A DNA stretch of 5,282 bases from an uncultured Eubacteriales bacterium (lineage in GTDB: Bacteria; Bacillota; Clostridia; Oscillospirales; Acutalibacteraceae). This document shows positions 1 through 5,029 of the stretch, piece after piece (position 1 is the stretch's first letter; each line of letters opens with the position of its first letter). The stretch is from NCBI GenBank assembly GCA_934667575.1, contig CAKUME010000096.1, positions 1 through 5,282 of the forward strand, in the 5' to 3' direction. The notes beneath the pieces are model-generated. The model saw only the letters and a list, made by a program, of their open reading frames with translations. It made no database searches and had not been told where the DNA came from. The position numbers were made by a program, and so were the translations under genes.

Positions 1-2
1 AT

Positions 3-395
3 ATTGCGCTGTATCGCGTGTTCAAAATTTTCTCGCCGGATAACGCCACGCTGTTCTTGGTGCTCTCCATTCTGTTTTCGGTCACGGAGCCGTTCTTCCT
101 GTTTGCGCTGCGCAACCGCACGCCGGTGATCCGCAGCGGCTTCGCCTATGGCGGGATGCCCTATGCCGCCCCCTATGCGCAGCAGAATTTTTACGCGCCC
201 TACGGTCAGCCGCAGGCGCCGCAGCAGCCGCCCTATGCGCAGCCGGTTTCACAGCCGCAGAATCCCTATGTGCAGAACGCGCAGCCGGTTTCGCAGCCGC
301 AAAATCCCTATGTGCAGAACGCGCAGCCGGTTTCGCAGCCGCAGGCGCCGCAATCCCCCCATTCGGATACCCCGCCGCAGGACCCGAACGCGTAA
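3..395 (+). CDS. C-terminal part of an unrecognised membrane protein with a Pro/Gln/Tyr-rich tail (5' partial)
   Basis: The reading frame is open from the left edge (first full codon at 3) to TAA at 393-395, so the true start is outside the window. An internal GTG at 18 has no convincing ribosome binding site and is probably not the start. The visible protein begins with IALYRVFKIFSPDNATLFLVL and continues hydrophobic through FSVTEPFFLFALRN, which reads as one transmembrane helix ending in a basic RN-R segment. After that comes a low-complexity tail of about 85 residues rich in Pro, Gln, Tyr and Ala (PYAAPYAQQ, APYGQPQAPQQPPYAQ), including a 14-residue tandem repeat. By the positive-inside rule the Arg-flanked end and tail would be cytoplasmic (inference). 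I do not recognise the family. The tail could be a flexible linker or protein-interaction segment. A terminator lies 16 nt after the stop, so this is the last gene of its transcript. Confidence 0.7.
   Translation: MALYRVFKIFSPDNATLFLVLSILFSVTEPFFLFALRNRTPVIRSGFAYGGMPYAAPYAQQNFYAPYGQPQAPQQPPYAQPVSQPQNPYVQNAQPVSQPQNPYVQNAQPVSQPQAPQSPHSDTPPQDPNA
237..344 (+). repeat. 42-bp in-frame tandem repeat (about 2.6 copies)
   Basis: Units at 237-278 and 279-320 are nearly identical and encode AQPVSQPQNPYVQN. A partial third unit at 321-344 encodes AQPVSQPQ. The unit is a multiple of three, so copy number can change without shifting the frame. Differences between copies are mostly silent, such as tca/tcg for Ser and cag-aat/caa-aat junctions, which suggests recent duplication. 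Confidence 0.9.
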
Positions 396-410
396 CGAAT
401 ACGAAATGCC

Positions 411-446
411 AAATCCCGCCGGATCTAACTTCGGCGGGATTTTTTT
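411..446 (+). terminator. Rho-independent terminator after the membrane protein gene
   Basis: A perfect 11-bp stem (AAATCCCGCCG at 411-421 with CGGCGGGATTT at 432-442) closes a 10-nt loop and runs into a T tract at 440-446. It lies 16 nt downstream of the preceding stop codon and isolates the downstream thioesterase gene. Confidence 0.92.
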
Positions 447-509
447 GCGTTCGACACAACGGGGACAAAGGACGGCGGCGTACCGATTCCGGCGAAGCGC
501 AAACACGGA

Positions 510-538
510 TTGCATTTCGGCGCGGAATCGGCTATAAT
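510..538 (+). promoter_or_regulatory. Sigma-A-type promoter for the thioesterase-maf unit
   Basis: The -35 box is TTGCAT (510-515) and the -10 box is a perfect TATAAT (533-538), 17 nt apart. The predicted transcript start is near 545, giving a leader of about 30 nt before the ATG at 576. It lies just downstream of the previous gene's terminator, as expected for a new transcription unit. Confidence 0.85.
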
Positions 539-575
539 AGAATGCAGCGCATTCCCGCCGAAAGGAGCCTTTGCC

Positions 576-1244
576 ATGACCCTGACCGAAGAATTTATTT
601 TGCCGCTGAGCGGCCTGCGCCGCCCCTCCGATTTTTTTCGCGCCATGCAGCACGCCGGTGAACAGCATCTGGCTGCGGCCGGATACCCGATGGACGCCAT
701 GCTGGCGTGCGGCCGCAGCTTAATGCTGTCGCACGCGGGCGTGCGGTTTTTGCAGTCGGATGCCGCGCCGGATTCGGTGCGCACGCGGATGCTCGGCGCA
801 CGCGGTGCGCATACGGAACGCGCGTTTTGGTTTTATCGCGGCAGCAAGCCGGTGGCGGTGGCGGCCAACCGGTGCTTTTGCATCGATTTGGCCACACGCA
901 AGGTCGTGCGCCCCAACTGGCCGATGCCCGGTGCAGCGGCGCCCGCGCCGATCCGCCTGCGCCGTTTGACCATGCCCGAGCCGCGCGCGGCGTGCGGCGT
1001 GCGCGCGATCGACGATGGCTGCATCGACTACAACGGCCATGTGAACAACGCCTGGTACTGTGATTTTGCACTCGATGCGCTGGGGGGCGGCGTGCCGCGT
1101 GAAATTCAGCTGCAATTTATGCACGAGATTTTGCCGCACACCAGCGTTGCGCTGTTCCGCACCGAACGCAGCCACGTTTGCGGCACACAGGACGCGCCGG
1201 GCGAACCGGATCGCATTTGTTTTATTGCCTCGTGTGAATGGTAA
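576..1244 (+). CDS. Acyl-ACP thioesterase-like double hotdog protein
   Basis: 222 aa. It probably hydrolyses acyl-ACP (or a related acyl thioester) in the cytoplasm to release free fatty acid. ATG 576 is chosen because AAAGGAG (561-567) lies 8 nt upstream; an upstream TTG at 510 would overlap the promoter. The N-terminal half looks like a first hotdog domain: residues 79-113 (HTERAFWFYRG..PVAVAA, then DLATRKVVRP) match the family pattern of a strand pair followed by an aromatic/basic 'rP' turn. The second hotdog carries the best motif, IDYNGHVNNAWYCDF (150-164), where D151, N153 and H155 correspond to the conserved Asp/Asn/His of FatA/FatB-type thioesterases. E184 (FMHEILP) is a plausible fourth active-site residue by position (inference). 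The protein is somewhat shorter than typical bacterial members of about 240-250 aa. No signal peptide or membrane segment is visible. Acyl specificity cannot be read from sequence, and a 4-hydroxybenzoyl-CoA-type thioesterase is the main alternative. It is followed after 159 nt by maf, with no strong terminator between them. Confidence 0.8.
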   Translation: MTLTEEFILPLSGLRRPSDFFRAMQHAGEQHLAAAGYPMDAMLACGRSLMLSHAGVRFLQSDAAPDSVRTRMLGARGAHTERAFWFYRGSKPVAVAANRCFCIDLATRKVVRPNWPMPGAAAPAPIRLRRLTMPEPRAACGVRAIDDGCIDYNGHVNNAWYCDFALDALGGGVPREIQLQFMHEILPHTSVALFRTERSHVCGTQDAPGEPDRICFIASCEW

Positions 1245-1403
1245 AAAATGAGGACATTACGCCGAAGCGTACCAATTGAAGAATGCGCTTCCCGCGTATT
1301 TTCAGAGCGATTCGCGGCGCCCCGTTTGCTGAAGATTCGGCACGGCCCGCCGCGCGGATGCAAAAATTTTTTTGATTATATGGAAGAATGGAGCGATTTT
1401 GAA

Positions 1404-2003
1404 ATGAATATGCAGCCCGAAATTATTTTGGCCTCGGCCTCCCCGCGCCGCCGCACCTTGCTGGAGGGCGCGGGCGTGCCGTTCTCAGTGGTGGTGTCGC
1501 AGGCGGACGAGGTGCTGCCGCCCGATTGTCCGCCGCGCACTGCGGTGTGCAAGCTGGCGCGCCGCAAAGCCGCCGCCGTGGCTGCCGAACATCCCGACGC
1601 ATGGGTGATTGGCGCAGACACGCTCGTTTCGTGCGGCAAGCGCATTCTGGGCAAACCGCGCAGCACGCTGGAAGCGGAAGGCATGCTGCGCCTGCTTTCC
1701 GGCCGCACGCACCATGTGCAGACCGGCGTGTGCCTGGCGCTGCCCAACGGCACGCAGATCACATTCTGCGAGGTGTCGGCCGTTACGTTCCGACCGCTTT
1801 GCGAAGGCGAAATTCGCCGCTATGTAGCCACCGGCGAGCCGATGGACAAGGCGGGCGCGTATGCGATTCAGGGCGGCGCAGGTGCATTTGTGGCACGCAT
1901 TTCCGGCGACTACGCAAACATTGTGGGGCTGCCGGTGGATCGGCTGCGCATGTTGCTGGAGCTGACCGGTGCGGTGCCGCCCATTCCGGACGGCGCCGAA
2001 TAA
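1404..2003 (+). CDS. maf: Maf-family nucleotide pyrophosphatase, YhdE (dTTP/UTP) type
   Basis: 199 aa, the usual Maf length. The family hydrolyses non-canonical or selected nucleoside triphosphates to the monophosphate plus pyrophosphate in the cytoplasm, and has been linked to cell-division arrest and house-cleaning. Visible motifs in order: the N-terminal nucleotide-binding signature LASASPRRRTLL (9-20), D35/E36 (QADEV), the catalytic-centre motif VIGADTLV (68-75, D72) followed by LGKP (K84), then KAGAYAIQGGAGAFV (149-163) and the C-terminal SGDYANIVGLPV (167-178). Arg in SPRR, Lys in GKP and Gln in AIQG fit the YhdE subgroup acting on dTTP/UTP rather than the YceF m7GTP subgroup, where that Gln is Glu. 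ATG 1404 is chosen for TGGAG at 1389-1393 (10-nt spacing) and because homologous sequence begins only at residue 6. In-frame ATGs at 1248 and 1380 lack good ribosome binding sites. It probably shares the promoter at 510-538. The 159-nt gap upstream ends in an AT-rich stretch but shows no promoter I trust. Confidence 0.93.
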   Translation: MNMQPEIILASASPRRRTLLEGAGVPFSVVVSQADEVLPPDCPPRTAVCKLARRKAAAVAAEHPDAWVIGADTLVSCGKRILGKPRSTLEAEGMLRLLSGRTHHVQTGVCLALPNGTQITFCEVSAVTFRPLCEGEIRRYVATGEPMDKAGAYAIQGGAGAFVARISGDYANIVGLPVDRLRMLLELTGAVPPIPDGAE

Positions 2004-2015
2004 CCGCTGCGGCCG

Positions 2016-2031
2016 TGTTTCACATGAAGCC
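2016..2031. promoter_or_regulatory. Degenerate parS-like site
   Basis: TGTTTCACATGAAGCC matches 13 of 16 positions of the parS consensus TGTTTCACGTGAAACA, but one change falls in the central CG. Binding would be weakened if present at all. It begins 13 nt after the maf stop. Confidence 0.3.
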
Positions 2032-2032
2032 A

Positions 2033-2058
2033 AAGGCACATTCCGTGCGGTGTGCTTT
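2033..2058 (+). terminator. Possible weak terminator hairpin after maf
   Basis: AAGGCACATT (2033-2042) can pair with GGTGTGCTTT (2049-2058) as a 10-bp stem with three G-U wobbles and a 6-nt loop. The wobbles work only in plus-strand RNA. The stem ends in TTT, but no real T tract follows, so termination is uncertain. The palindrome at 2096-2136, followed by GTTCTTTTT, is an alternative end for the maf transcript. Confidence 0.3.
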
Positions 2059-2095
2059 CTCGTAAGCGCGCGGCTGATTGGAGCGTGCCGGTTTT

Positions 2096-2136
2096 TCTCC
2101 ACATTTTCCACATTGTGAATGTGGAAAATGTGGAGA
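2096..2136. repeat. Perfect palindrome made of DnaA-box-like motifs
   Basis: The 19-bp arms (2096-2114 and 2118-2136) are exact reverse complements around a 3-nt centre GTG. Each arm contains TTTTCCACA (2104-2112 on plus, 2120-2128 on minus), one base from the classic DnaA box TTATCCACA and fitting the looser TTWTNCACA form. A further near-box, TTCTCCACA (2095-2103), abuts the left one, so the arm reads as two head-to-tail boxes facing their mirror images. The right arm is followed by GTTCTTTTT, so it could also fold and terminate plus-strand transcription. Confidence 0.9.
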
Positions 2137-2172
2137 GTTCTTTTTGCGGCGATTTCTGCGTTTGGGCGAATG

Positions 2173-2204
2173 TTTTCCACCGATTCTCAGAGAAAAGTGG
2201 AAAA
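2173..2204. promoter_or_regulatory. Inverted pair of DnaA-box-like motifs
   Basis: TTTTCCAC (2173-2180) and GTGGAAAA (2197-2204) form 8-bp inverted arms with a 16-nt spacer. As nonamers they are TTTTCCACC (2173-2181, plus) and TTTTCCACT (2196-2204, minus), each one base from the motif in the palindrome 36 bp to the left. An AT-rich stretch (2238-2261) follows 33 bp on and could be an unwinding element (inference). Confidence 0.5.
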
Positions 2205-2351
2205 TATCCGCGTATCCGCCGTAAACGGGAAGCGCAGTTAAATGATATTGCATTTTTTCTTGCGGCACCGCCGCGTGCATCACCCGATATGGCCGCCCCA
2301 CTCGAACGCATTGGCGAAATCCGTTGCAGGAAAACTTGTTTCGCGCGGCAC

Positions 2352-2390
2352 GCGTTTTCCACACCGTACGGAATAAACCGCGGAAAACGC
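2352..2390. promoter_or_regulatory. Third inverted repeat with a TTTTCCACA box
   Basis: GCGTTTTCC (2352-2360) and GGAAAACGC (2382-2390) are exact 9-bp inverted arms with a 21-nt spacer. The left arm continues into a full TTTTCCACA at 2355-2363; the right arm lacks the CACA part. It shares the TTTTCC core with the two inverted repeats to its left. Confidence 0.5.
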
Positions 2391-2442
2391 AAATGCCGCC
2401 GTGCGCCCCATTCACCATTCGCTCACTCCGCTGGTTTGGCCG

Positions 2443-2458
2443 TGATTCACGTGAAACT
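2443..2458. promoter_or_regulatory. parS: parS site (downstream of parB)
   Basis: TGATTCACGTGAAACT matches 14 of 16 positions of the parS consensus, with the core TTCACGTGAA intact. ParB of this type loads at parS and spreads by CTP-dependent clamp sliding. A half-site, TTGATTCACG, follows at 2462-2471. Confidence 0.8.
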
Positions 2459-2615
2459 GCTTTGATTCACGCCAGCAAACGTGCAGTGAGTGGATGGGGC
2501 TGCGAACTGTTTCCCACTCCCCCTTGCTGCTTTCCGAATGGACCATTGGGTTTGCGGCAAATCGTTTTTATGATCTGCAATTGAACCGGGTGCGCGGCAT
2601 GCAAAAGAATAACGC

Positions 2616-2665
2616 AAAAAACCAACCCGCTGCGGAGCCGTTCCATGCGCCCGCGCGGGTTGGTT
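2616..2665 (-). terminator. Rho-independent terminator of the parA-parB operon
   Basis: Minus-strand RNA folds as GCGGGTTGGTT's complement pairing: 2620-2630 (AACCAACCCGC) pairs exactly with 2655-2665 (GCGGGTTGGTT). Four more inner pairs (2632-2635 with 2651-2654) follow a single bulged base at 2631. On the minus strand the stem runs into a U tract, the complement of A2616-2621. It starts 39 nt after the parB stop. The plus-strand side, TTGTTTATTCTT, is only moderately T-rich, so some bidirectional action is possible. Confidence 0.88.
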
Positions 2666-2704
2666 GTTTATTCTTCGTTTGCTCTCCGGCGGCGTTTGCT
2701 GTGC

Positions 2705-3550
2705 TTACTCCCGCCCCAACCGCTCGGCCAAATCGTGCAAATCGTCCAGATTATAAAATTCAATTTCCAGCGTGCCGCTTGTGCCGGTGCCCACCACACG
2801 CACACGCCGCCCCAATTGGCCGTTGAGCGCCAGTTCCACCTCGTCGAGATAGGTGTTGCGTGAATGCGCGGCCGGTTTGGTCTTTTTGCGGCTCAGCGAC
2901 TTGGCCATGCGCTCCAAATCACGCACGGTCCAGCCCTTTTGCTTGGTTTGCTGCGCCACCGGCAGCATTTGATCCGCCGGAAACGCCAGCAGGCTGCGCG
3001 CATGGCCCGAGCTCAGCTCGCCGGTGCGCACCATGGTGAGCACCTCGCCGGGCAGCGCCAACAGGCGCATGGCGTTCGCCACCGCCGGGCGCGACTTGCC
3101 CACAATGCGCGCCACGTCGTCCTGCGTGAGCGAATAGGCGTCCATCAGCTGGCGGTAGCCCTCTGCTTCTTCCACGGGGTTGAGGTCTTCGCGCTGTAGG
3201 TTTTCGATCAGCGCAAGCTCCATCATCTCGCGATCGGTCATCGACCGAATCACCACCGGCACCTCAACCAGACCGGCCATGCGCGCCGCCCGCCAACGCC
3301 GTTCGCCCGCCACCAGCTGATAGCCGCCGTCCAACAGCGGGCGCACCAGCAGCGGCTGGAGCACGCCATGCTGCGCGATCGAATCGGCCAGCTCGGCGAG
3401 CGCCGCCTCATCAAATTCCTTTCGCGGCTGATCCCGGTTCGGTTCAATTTCGTTAATTTTCAGTTTCACGGTGGTGCCTTCGTCCACCAGTGCGTTTTCG
3501 GTAAACAGGGATTCCAGCCCTTTGCCCAATCCGCCTCTTTTTGACGCCAC
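2705..3550 (-). CDS. parB: ParB/Spo0J chromosome partitioning protein (CTP-dependent DNA clamp)
   Basis: 281 aa, close to the usual 280-290. It binds parS near the origin, slides along DNA as a CTP-gated clamp, recruits SMC and stimulates the ParA ATPase. GTG 3550 is chosen because AGGAG (3563-3559) lies 8 nt upstream and the protein then begins MASKRGGLGKGLESLF, the typical start. The N-terminal LGKGLESLF (8-16) is the ParA-contacting motif. The ParB/Srx nucleotide-binding domain spans about 28-120, with HGVLQPLLVRP (61-71), the GERRWRAA CTP motif (82-89) and ENLQREDLNPVEEA (116-129). A helix-turn-helix at about 141-163 (LTQDDVARIVGKSRPAVANAM) with the following GELSSGHAR (177-185) recognises parS. 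The C-terminal 60 residues (YLDEVELALNGQLGRRVRV..EIEFYNLDDLHDLAERL) form the dimerisation domain. No key motif is missing. It is co-transcribed with parA, 74 nt downstream. Confidence 0.97.
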   Translation of the reverse strand: MASKRGGLGKGLESLFTENALVDEGTTVKLKINEIEPNRDQPRKEFDEAALAELADSIAQHGVLQPLLVRPLLDGGYQLVAGERRWRAARMAGLVEVPVVIRSMTDREMMELALIENLQREDLNPVEEAEGYRQLMDAYSLTQDDVARIVGKSRPAVANAMRLLALPGEVLTMVRTGELSSGHARSLLAFPADQMLPVAQQTKQKGWTVRDLERMAKSLSRKKTKPAAHSRNTYLDEVELALNGQLGRRVRVVGTGTSGTLEIEFYNLDDLHDLAERLGRE

Positions 3551-3604
3551 GCTGCATTCTCCTCTCTTGTTTGGCTTCCATTCTTTTGCTCCCACGCCTG
3601 ATAT

Positions 3605-3620
3605 TGTTTCACGTGAAACG
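3605..3620. promoter_or_regulatory. parS: parS site in the parA-parB spacer
   Basis: TGTTTCACGTGAAACG differs from the consensus only at the last base and keeps a perfect 14-bp palindrome, GTTTCACGTGAAAC (3606-3619). It is the best parS of the window. It ends 4 nt from the parA stop codon (3625-3627) and lies about 40 nt upstream of the parB ribosome binding site. Confidence 0.95.
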
Positions 3621-3624
3621 CAAA

Positions 3625-4392
3625 TTATTGCGGCCCGCCCGCCGCAATTTCGGCCGCAAGCTCGCTGTAGGCCAGTGCGCCCTTACAGGTGCGGTCAAAA
3701 TACATGATCGGCTGCCCAAAGCCCGGCGCCTCCGACAACCGCACCGAGCGCGGAATCACGGTGTGAAACACCTTGCGCGGAAAATATTTTTTGACCTCTT
3801 CCACCACCTGCTGCGTCAGATTGAGCCGCCCGTCGTACATGGTGAGCAGCACGCCTTCGGTGTCGATTTTGGGGTTATAGGTGCGCTTCACCAGCCGAAC
3901 ATGGTTCATCAGCTGCGACAGCCCCTCGAGCGCGTAGAACTCGCACTGAATCGGCACCAGAAACGTGTCGCACGCACAAAGCGCATTGAGCGCCAGCAGC
4001 CCGAGCGACGGCGGACAATCGATAAAAATGTAATCGTAGTTCCCGCGCACCGGCACCAGCGACTGGCGCAGCTGCATTTCGCGGTGCGGCAGATCAATCA
4101 TCTCAATTTCCGCGCCGAGCAGCACGTTGGTGGCCGGAATGAGATCGACGTTTTCATAGGCTGTGTGCAGAATGATCTCATTGCTGCGCGCACCTTGCAC
4201 CAGAATATCATAGGAGGAGCTTTTCAGCCGGGACTTATCCACGCCCAGCCCCTGGGTGGAATTGCCCTGCGGATCCACGTCCACCAGCAGCACATGAAAC
4301 CCGCGCGCACCCAGCGCGGCGCTCAGGTTCACGCAGGTAGTCGTTTTGCCCACGCCGCCTTTCTGGTTGATGACTGCAATAACCTTGCCCAT
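3625..4392 (-). CDS. parA: ParA/Soj chromosome partitioning ATPase
   Basis: 255 aa, the usual length for Soj. It is a ParA/MinD-type ATPase that dimerises with ATP on nucleoid DNA and is released when ParB stimulates hydrolysis; this moves or organises the origin region and, in Bacillus, modulates DnaA. ATG 4392 is chosen because GGAG (4402-4399) lies 6 nt upstream and the protein starts directly in the first strand (MGKVIAVINQKGGVGKTTT). The deviant Walker A motif KGGVGKTT is at 11-18 (signature Lys11, Lys16, Thr17). The switch motif VDVDPQGN (37-44) holds the catalytic D40, and Walker B IFIDCPPSLG (122-131) holds D125. Downstream, QCEFYALEGLSQL and PRSVRLSEAPGFGQP match conserved Soj segments, the latter with Arg residues of the DNA-binding surface. 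No frame break is seen. It is first gene of the operon, with its own promoter at 4502-4474 and parS sites on both sides. Confidence 0.97.
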   Translation of the reverse strand: MGKVIAVINQKGGVGKTTTCVNLSAALGARGFHVLLVDVDPQGNSTQGLGVDKSRLKSSSYDILVQGARSNEIILHTAYENVDLIPATNVLLGAEIEMIDLPHREMQLRQSLVPVRGNYDYIFIDCPPSLGLLALNALCACDTFLVPIQCEFYALEGLSQLMNHVRLVKRTYNPKIDTEGVLLTMYDGRLNLTQQVVEEVKKYFPRKVFHTVIPRSVRLSEAPGFGQPIMYFDRTCKGALAYSELAAEIAAGGPQ

Positions 4393-4473
4393 GTTGTTCT
4401 CCGTCCTTCCCAAAACTTGCGGCAGCCTGGTTTTTTTCGCACAAAAAACGCCGTTTTGCCGCTAACCATTAAA

Positions 4474-4502
4474 ATTATAGCACAAAACAGCGTCTGCAAC
4501 AA
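4474..4502 (-). promoter_or_regulatory. Extended -10 promoter of the parA-parB operon
   Basis: On the minus strand, TTGTTG (4502-4497) is the -35 and TATAAT (4479-4474) the -10, 17 nt apart, with an upstream TGC making an extended TGnTATAAT. The transcript should start near 4467, leaving a leader of about 75 nt before the parA ATG. An overlapping TTGCAG (4499-4494) would give a 14-nt spacer and is less likely to be the -35. Confidence 0.8.
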
Positions 4503-4554
4503 GAGGAAATTGTGTTTTGGACCGGGAATTTTTTTGCATTTGCGCAGAGAACGG

Positions 4555-4570
4555 AGTTTCACGTGAAAGA
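4555..4570. promoter_or_regulatory. parS: parS site upstream of parA
   Basis: AGTTTCACGTGAAAGA matches 14 of 16 consensus positions and keeps the 12-bp palindromic core TTTCACGTGAAA (4557-4568). It lies 53 bp upstream of the parA -35 box, so ParB loading here could also affect transcription of its own operon (inference). Confidence 0.85.
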
Positions 4571-4629
4571 AAAACCGTGCCTCAAAGCGCACCCCATTCG
4601 ATATCTGCGCTGCACCGCAAGCAAACGGC

Positions 4630-4742
4630 TTGCGGGCCGCTCATTGGGAGCACTACCAATCGCATGGGGCGGTTTCCCCGTTCGGATGGATTGCCCATGG
4701 CGGGGTGGGCACGGTGTTGGGATACCATGGCATGTGCCCCGG
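4630..4742. repeat. Diverged direct repeat, copy A
   Basis: Begins TTGCGGGCCGC and ends CATGGCATGTGCCCCGG. Inside are CATTGGG, CCAATCGCATGGG, CGGTTTCCCC, TCGGAT, TTGCCC and CGGGGTG in the same order as copy B. The inner ATTGG...CCAAT forms a small inverted repeat (4643-4660). The two copies are about four-fifths identical by eye, with 6 nt net length difference. Confidence 0.82.
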
Positions 4743-4766
4743 CACCGCTGCCGCAGGCGGATGCTT

Positions 4767-4873
4767 TTGCGGGCCGCGCATTGGGGAACTGCCAATCGCA
4801 TGGGCCGGTTTCCCCTGTCGGATTTGCCCCGGGGTGCGGACGCAGTTTTCGGATGACATGGCATGTGCCCCGG
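4767..4873. repeat. Diverged direct repeat, copy B
   Basis: Same block order as copy A: TTGCGGGCCGC, CATTGGGG, CCAATCGCATGGG, CGGTTTCCCC, TCGGAT, TTGCCC, CGGGGTG, CATGGCATGTGCCCCGG. The offset from copy A is 137 nt at the left end and 131 nt at the right end, neither consistent with one preserved reading frame. The copies are separated by 24 nt. Confidence 0.82.
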
Positions 4874-4901
4874 TGCCCACGCCCTCTCGCCGAAACGATT
4901 G

Positions 4902-4961
4902 TTCCGGCATATTGTTTTTTTTGAGAAAAGGCATCATGCGTTTTTTCGCGGGATGCCGGAA
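4902..4961. repeat. Inverted repeat with a long T-rich loop
   Basis: TTCCGGCAT (4902-4910) and ATGCCGGAA (4953-4961) are exact 9-bp inverted arms around a 42-nt loop containing two T runs. The loop is too long for a normal terminator. It could be a structured RNA element or a DNA-binding palindrome; I cannot tell which. Confidence 0.5.
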
Positions 4962-5007
4962 ACAAAACAAACCGTCGGCCTTGTGCGCATTGTGCACAGC
5001 CAACGGT
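4961..5007 (-). terminator. Rho-independent terminator, minus strand
   Basis: 4971-4979 pairs with 4999-5007. In minus-strand RNA all nine positions pair, including one G-U wobble at 4976/5002; in plus-strand RNA that position would be a C-A mismatch. An inner TGTGC/GCACA stem (4982-4986 with 4994-4998) extends it. On the minus strand the hairpin runs into TTGTTTTGTT (4970-4961). It probably ends a minus-strand transcript entering from the right, whose gene lies mostly or wholly outside the window. Confidence 0.72.
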
Positions 5008-5029
5008 CTTTCATTCTCCTGTTTTCGCT

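Larger units (their letters stand above)
2004..2704. other. Gene-free convergent spacer between maf and parB; candidate origin-proximal region
   Basis: About 700 bp. Frames open here overlap maf antisense or give low-complexity peptides, so I call no gene. From left to right it holds a degenerate parS (2016-2031), a weak hairpin (2033-2058), the DnaA-box palindrome (2096-2136), a second inverted repeat of the motif (2173-2204), an AT-rich patch (2238-2261), a third inverted repeat with a TTTTCCACA box (2352-2390), a good parS (2443-2458), a parS half-site (2462-2471) and the parB terminator (2616-2665). DnaA-like boxes, an AT-rich patch and parS next to parAB fit an origin or origin-proximal locus. 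The origin call itself is inference. Confidence 0.6.

Noticed and set aside
510..575. N-terminal extension of the thioesterase from TTG 510
   Set aside because: It would begin within the -35 box and include the TATAAT; ATG 576 has AAAGGAG at ideal spacing.
1276..1302. Possible promoter for maf (TTGAAG with TATTTT)
   Set aside because: The spacer is only 15 nt and the -10 is poor; the strong promoter upstream of the thioesterase is sufficient to explain expression.
1341..1374. GC-rich stretch followed by A and T runs before maf, as a possible terminator
   Set aside because: No stable stem directly precedes the T run; only short overlapping palindromes such as CCGCGCGG are present.
1248..1403. 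N-terminal extension of Maf from an in-frame ATG at 1248 or 1380
   Set aside because: The extra residues match nothing in the family and neither ATG has a proper ribosome binding site; 1404 has one.
1910..2392. Minus-strand open frame of about 160 codons covering the spacer and the maf 3' end
   Set aside because: It runs antisense to conserved maf sequence and translates straight through the palindrome; no family resemblance.
2535..2560. Similarity between AATGGACCATTGGG here and AATGGTCCCATTGG at about 5157-5170
   Set aside because: The shared stretch is short and partly self-palindromic; flanking sequence does not align convincingly, so I do not call it a repeat.
4235..4243. TTATCCACG, one base from the classic DnaA box
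   Set aside because: It lies inside parA and encodes conserved-region codons (around VDKS on the minus strand); a single isolated near-match is expected by chance.
4582..4965. Long minus-strand open frame across the duplicated element
   Set aside because: Overlapping frames are open on both strands, the product is low complexity, no ribosome binding site stands out, and the two repeat copies fall in different frames.
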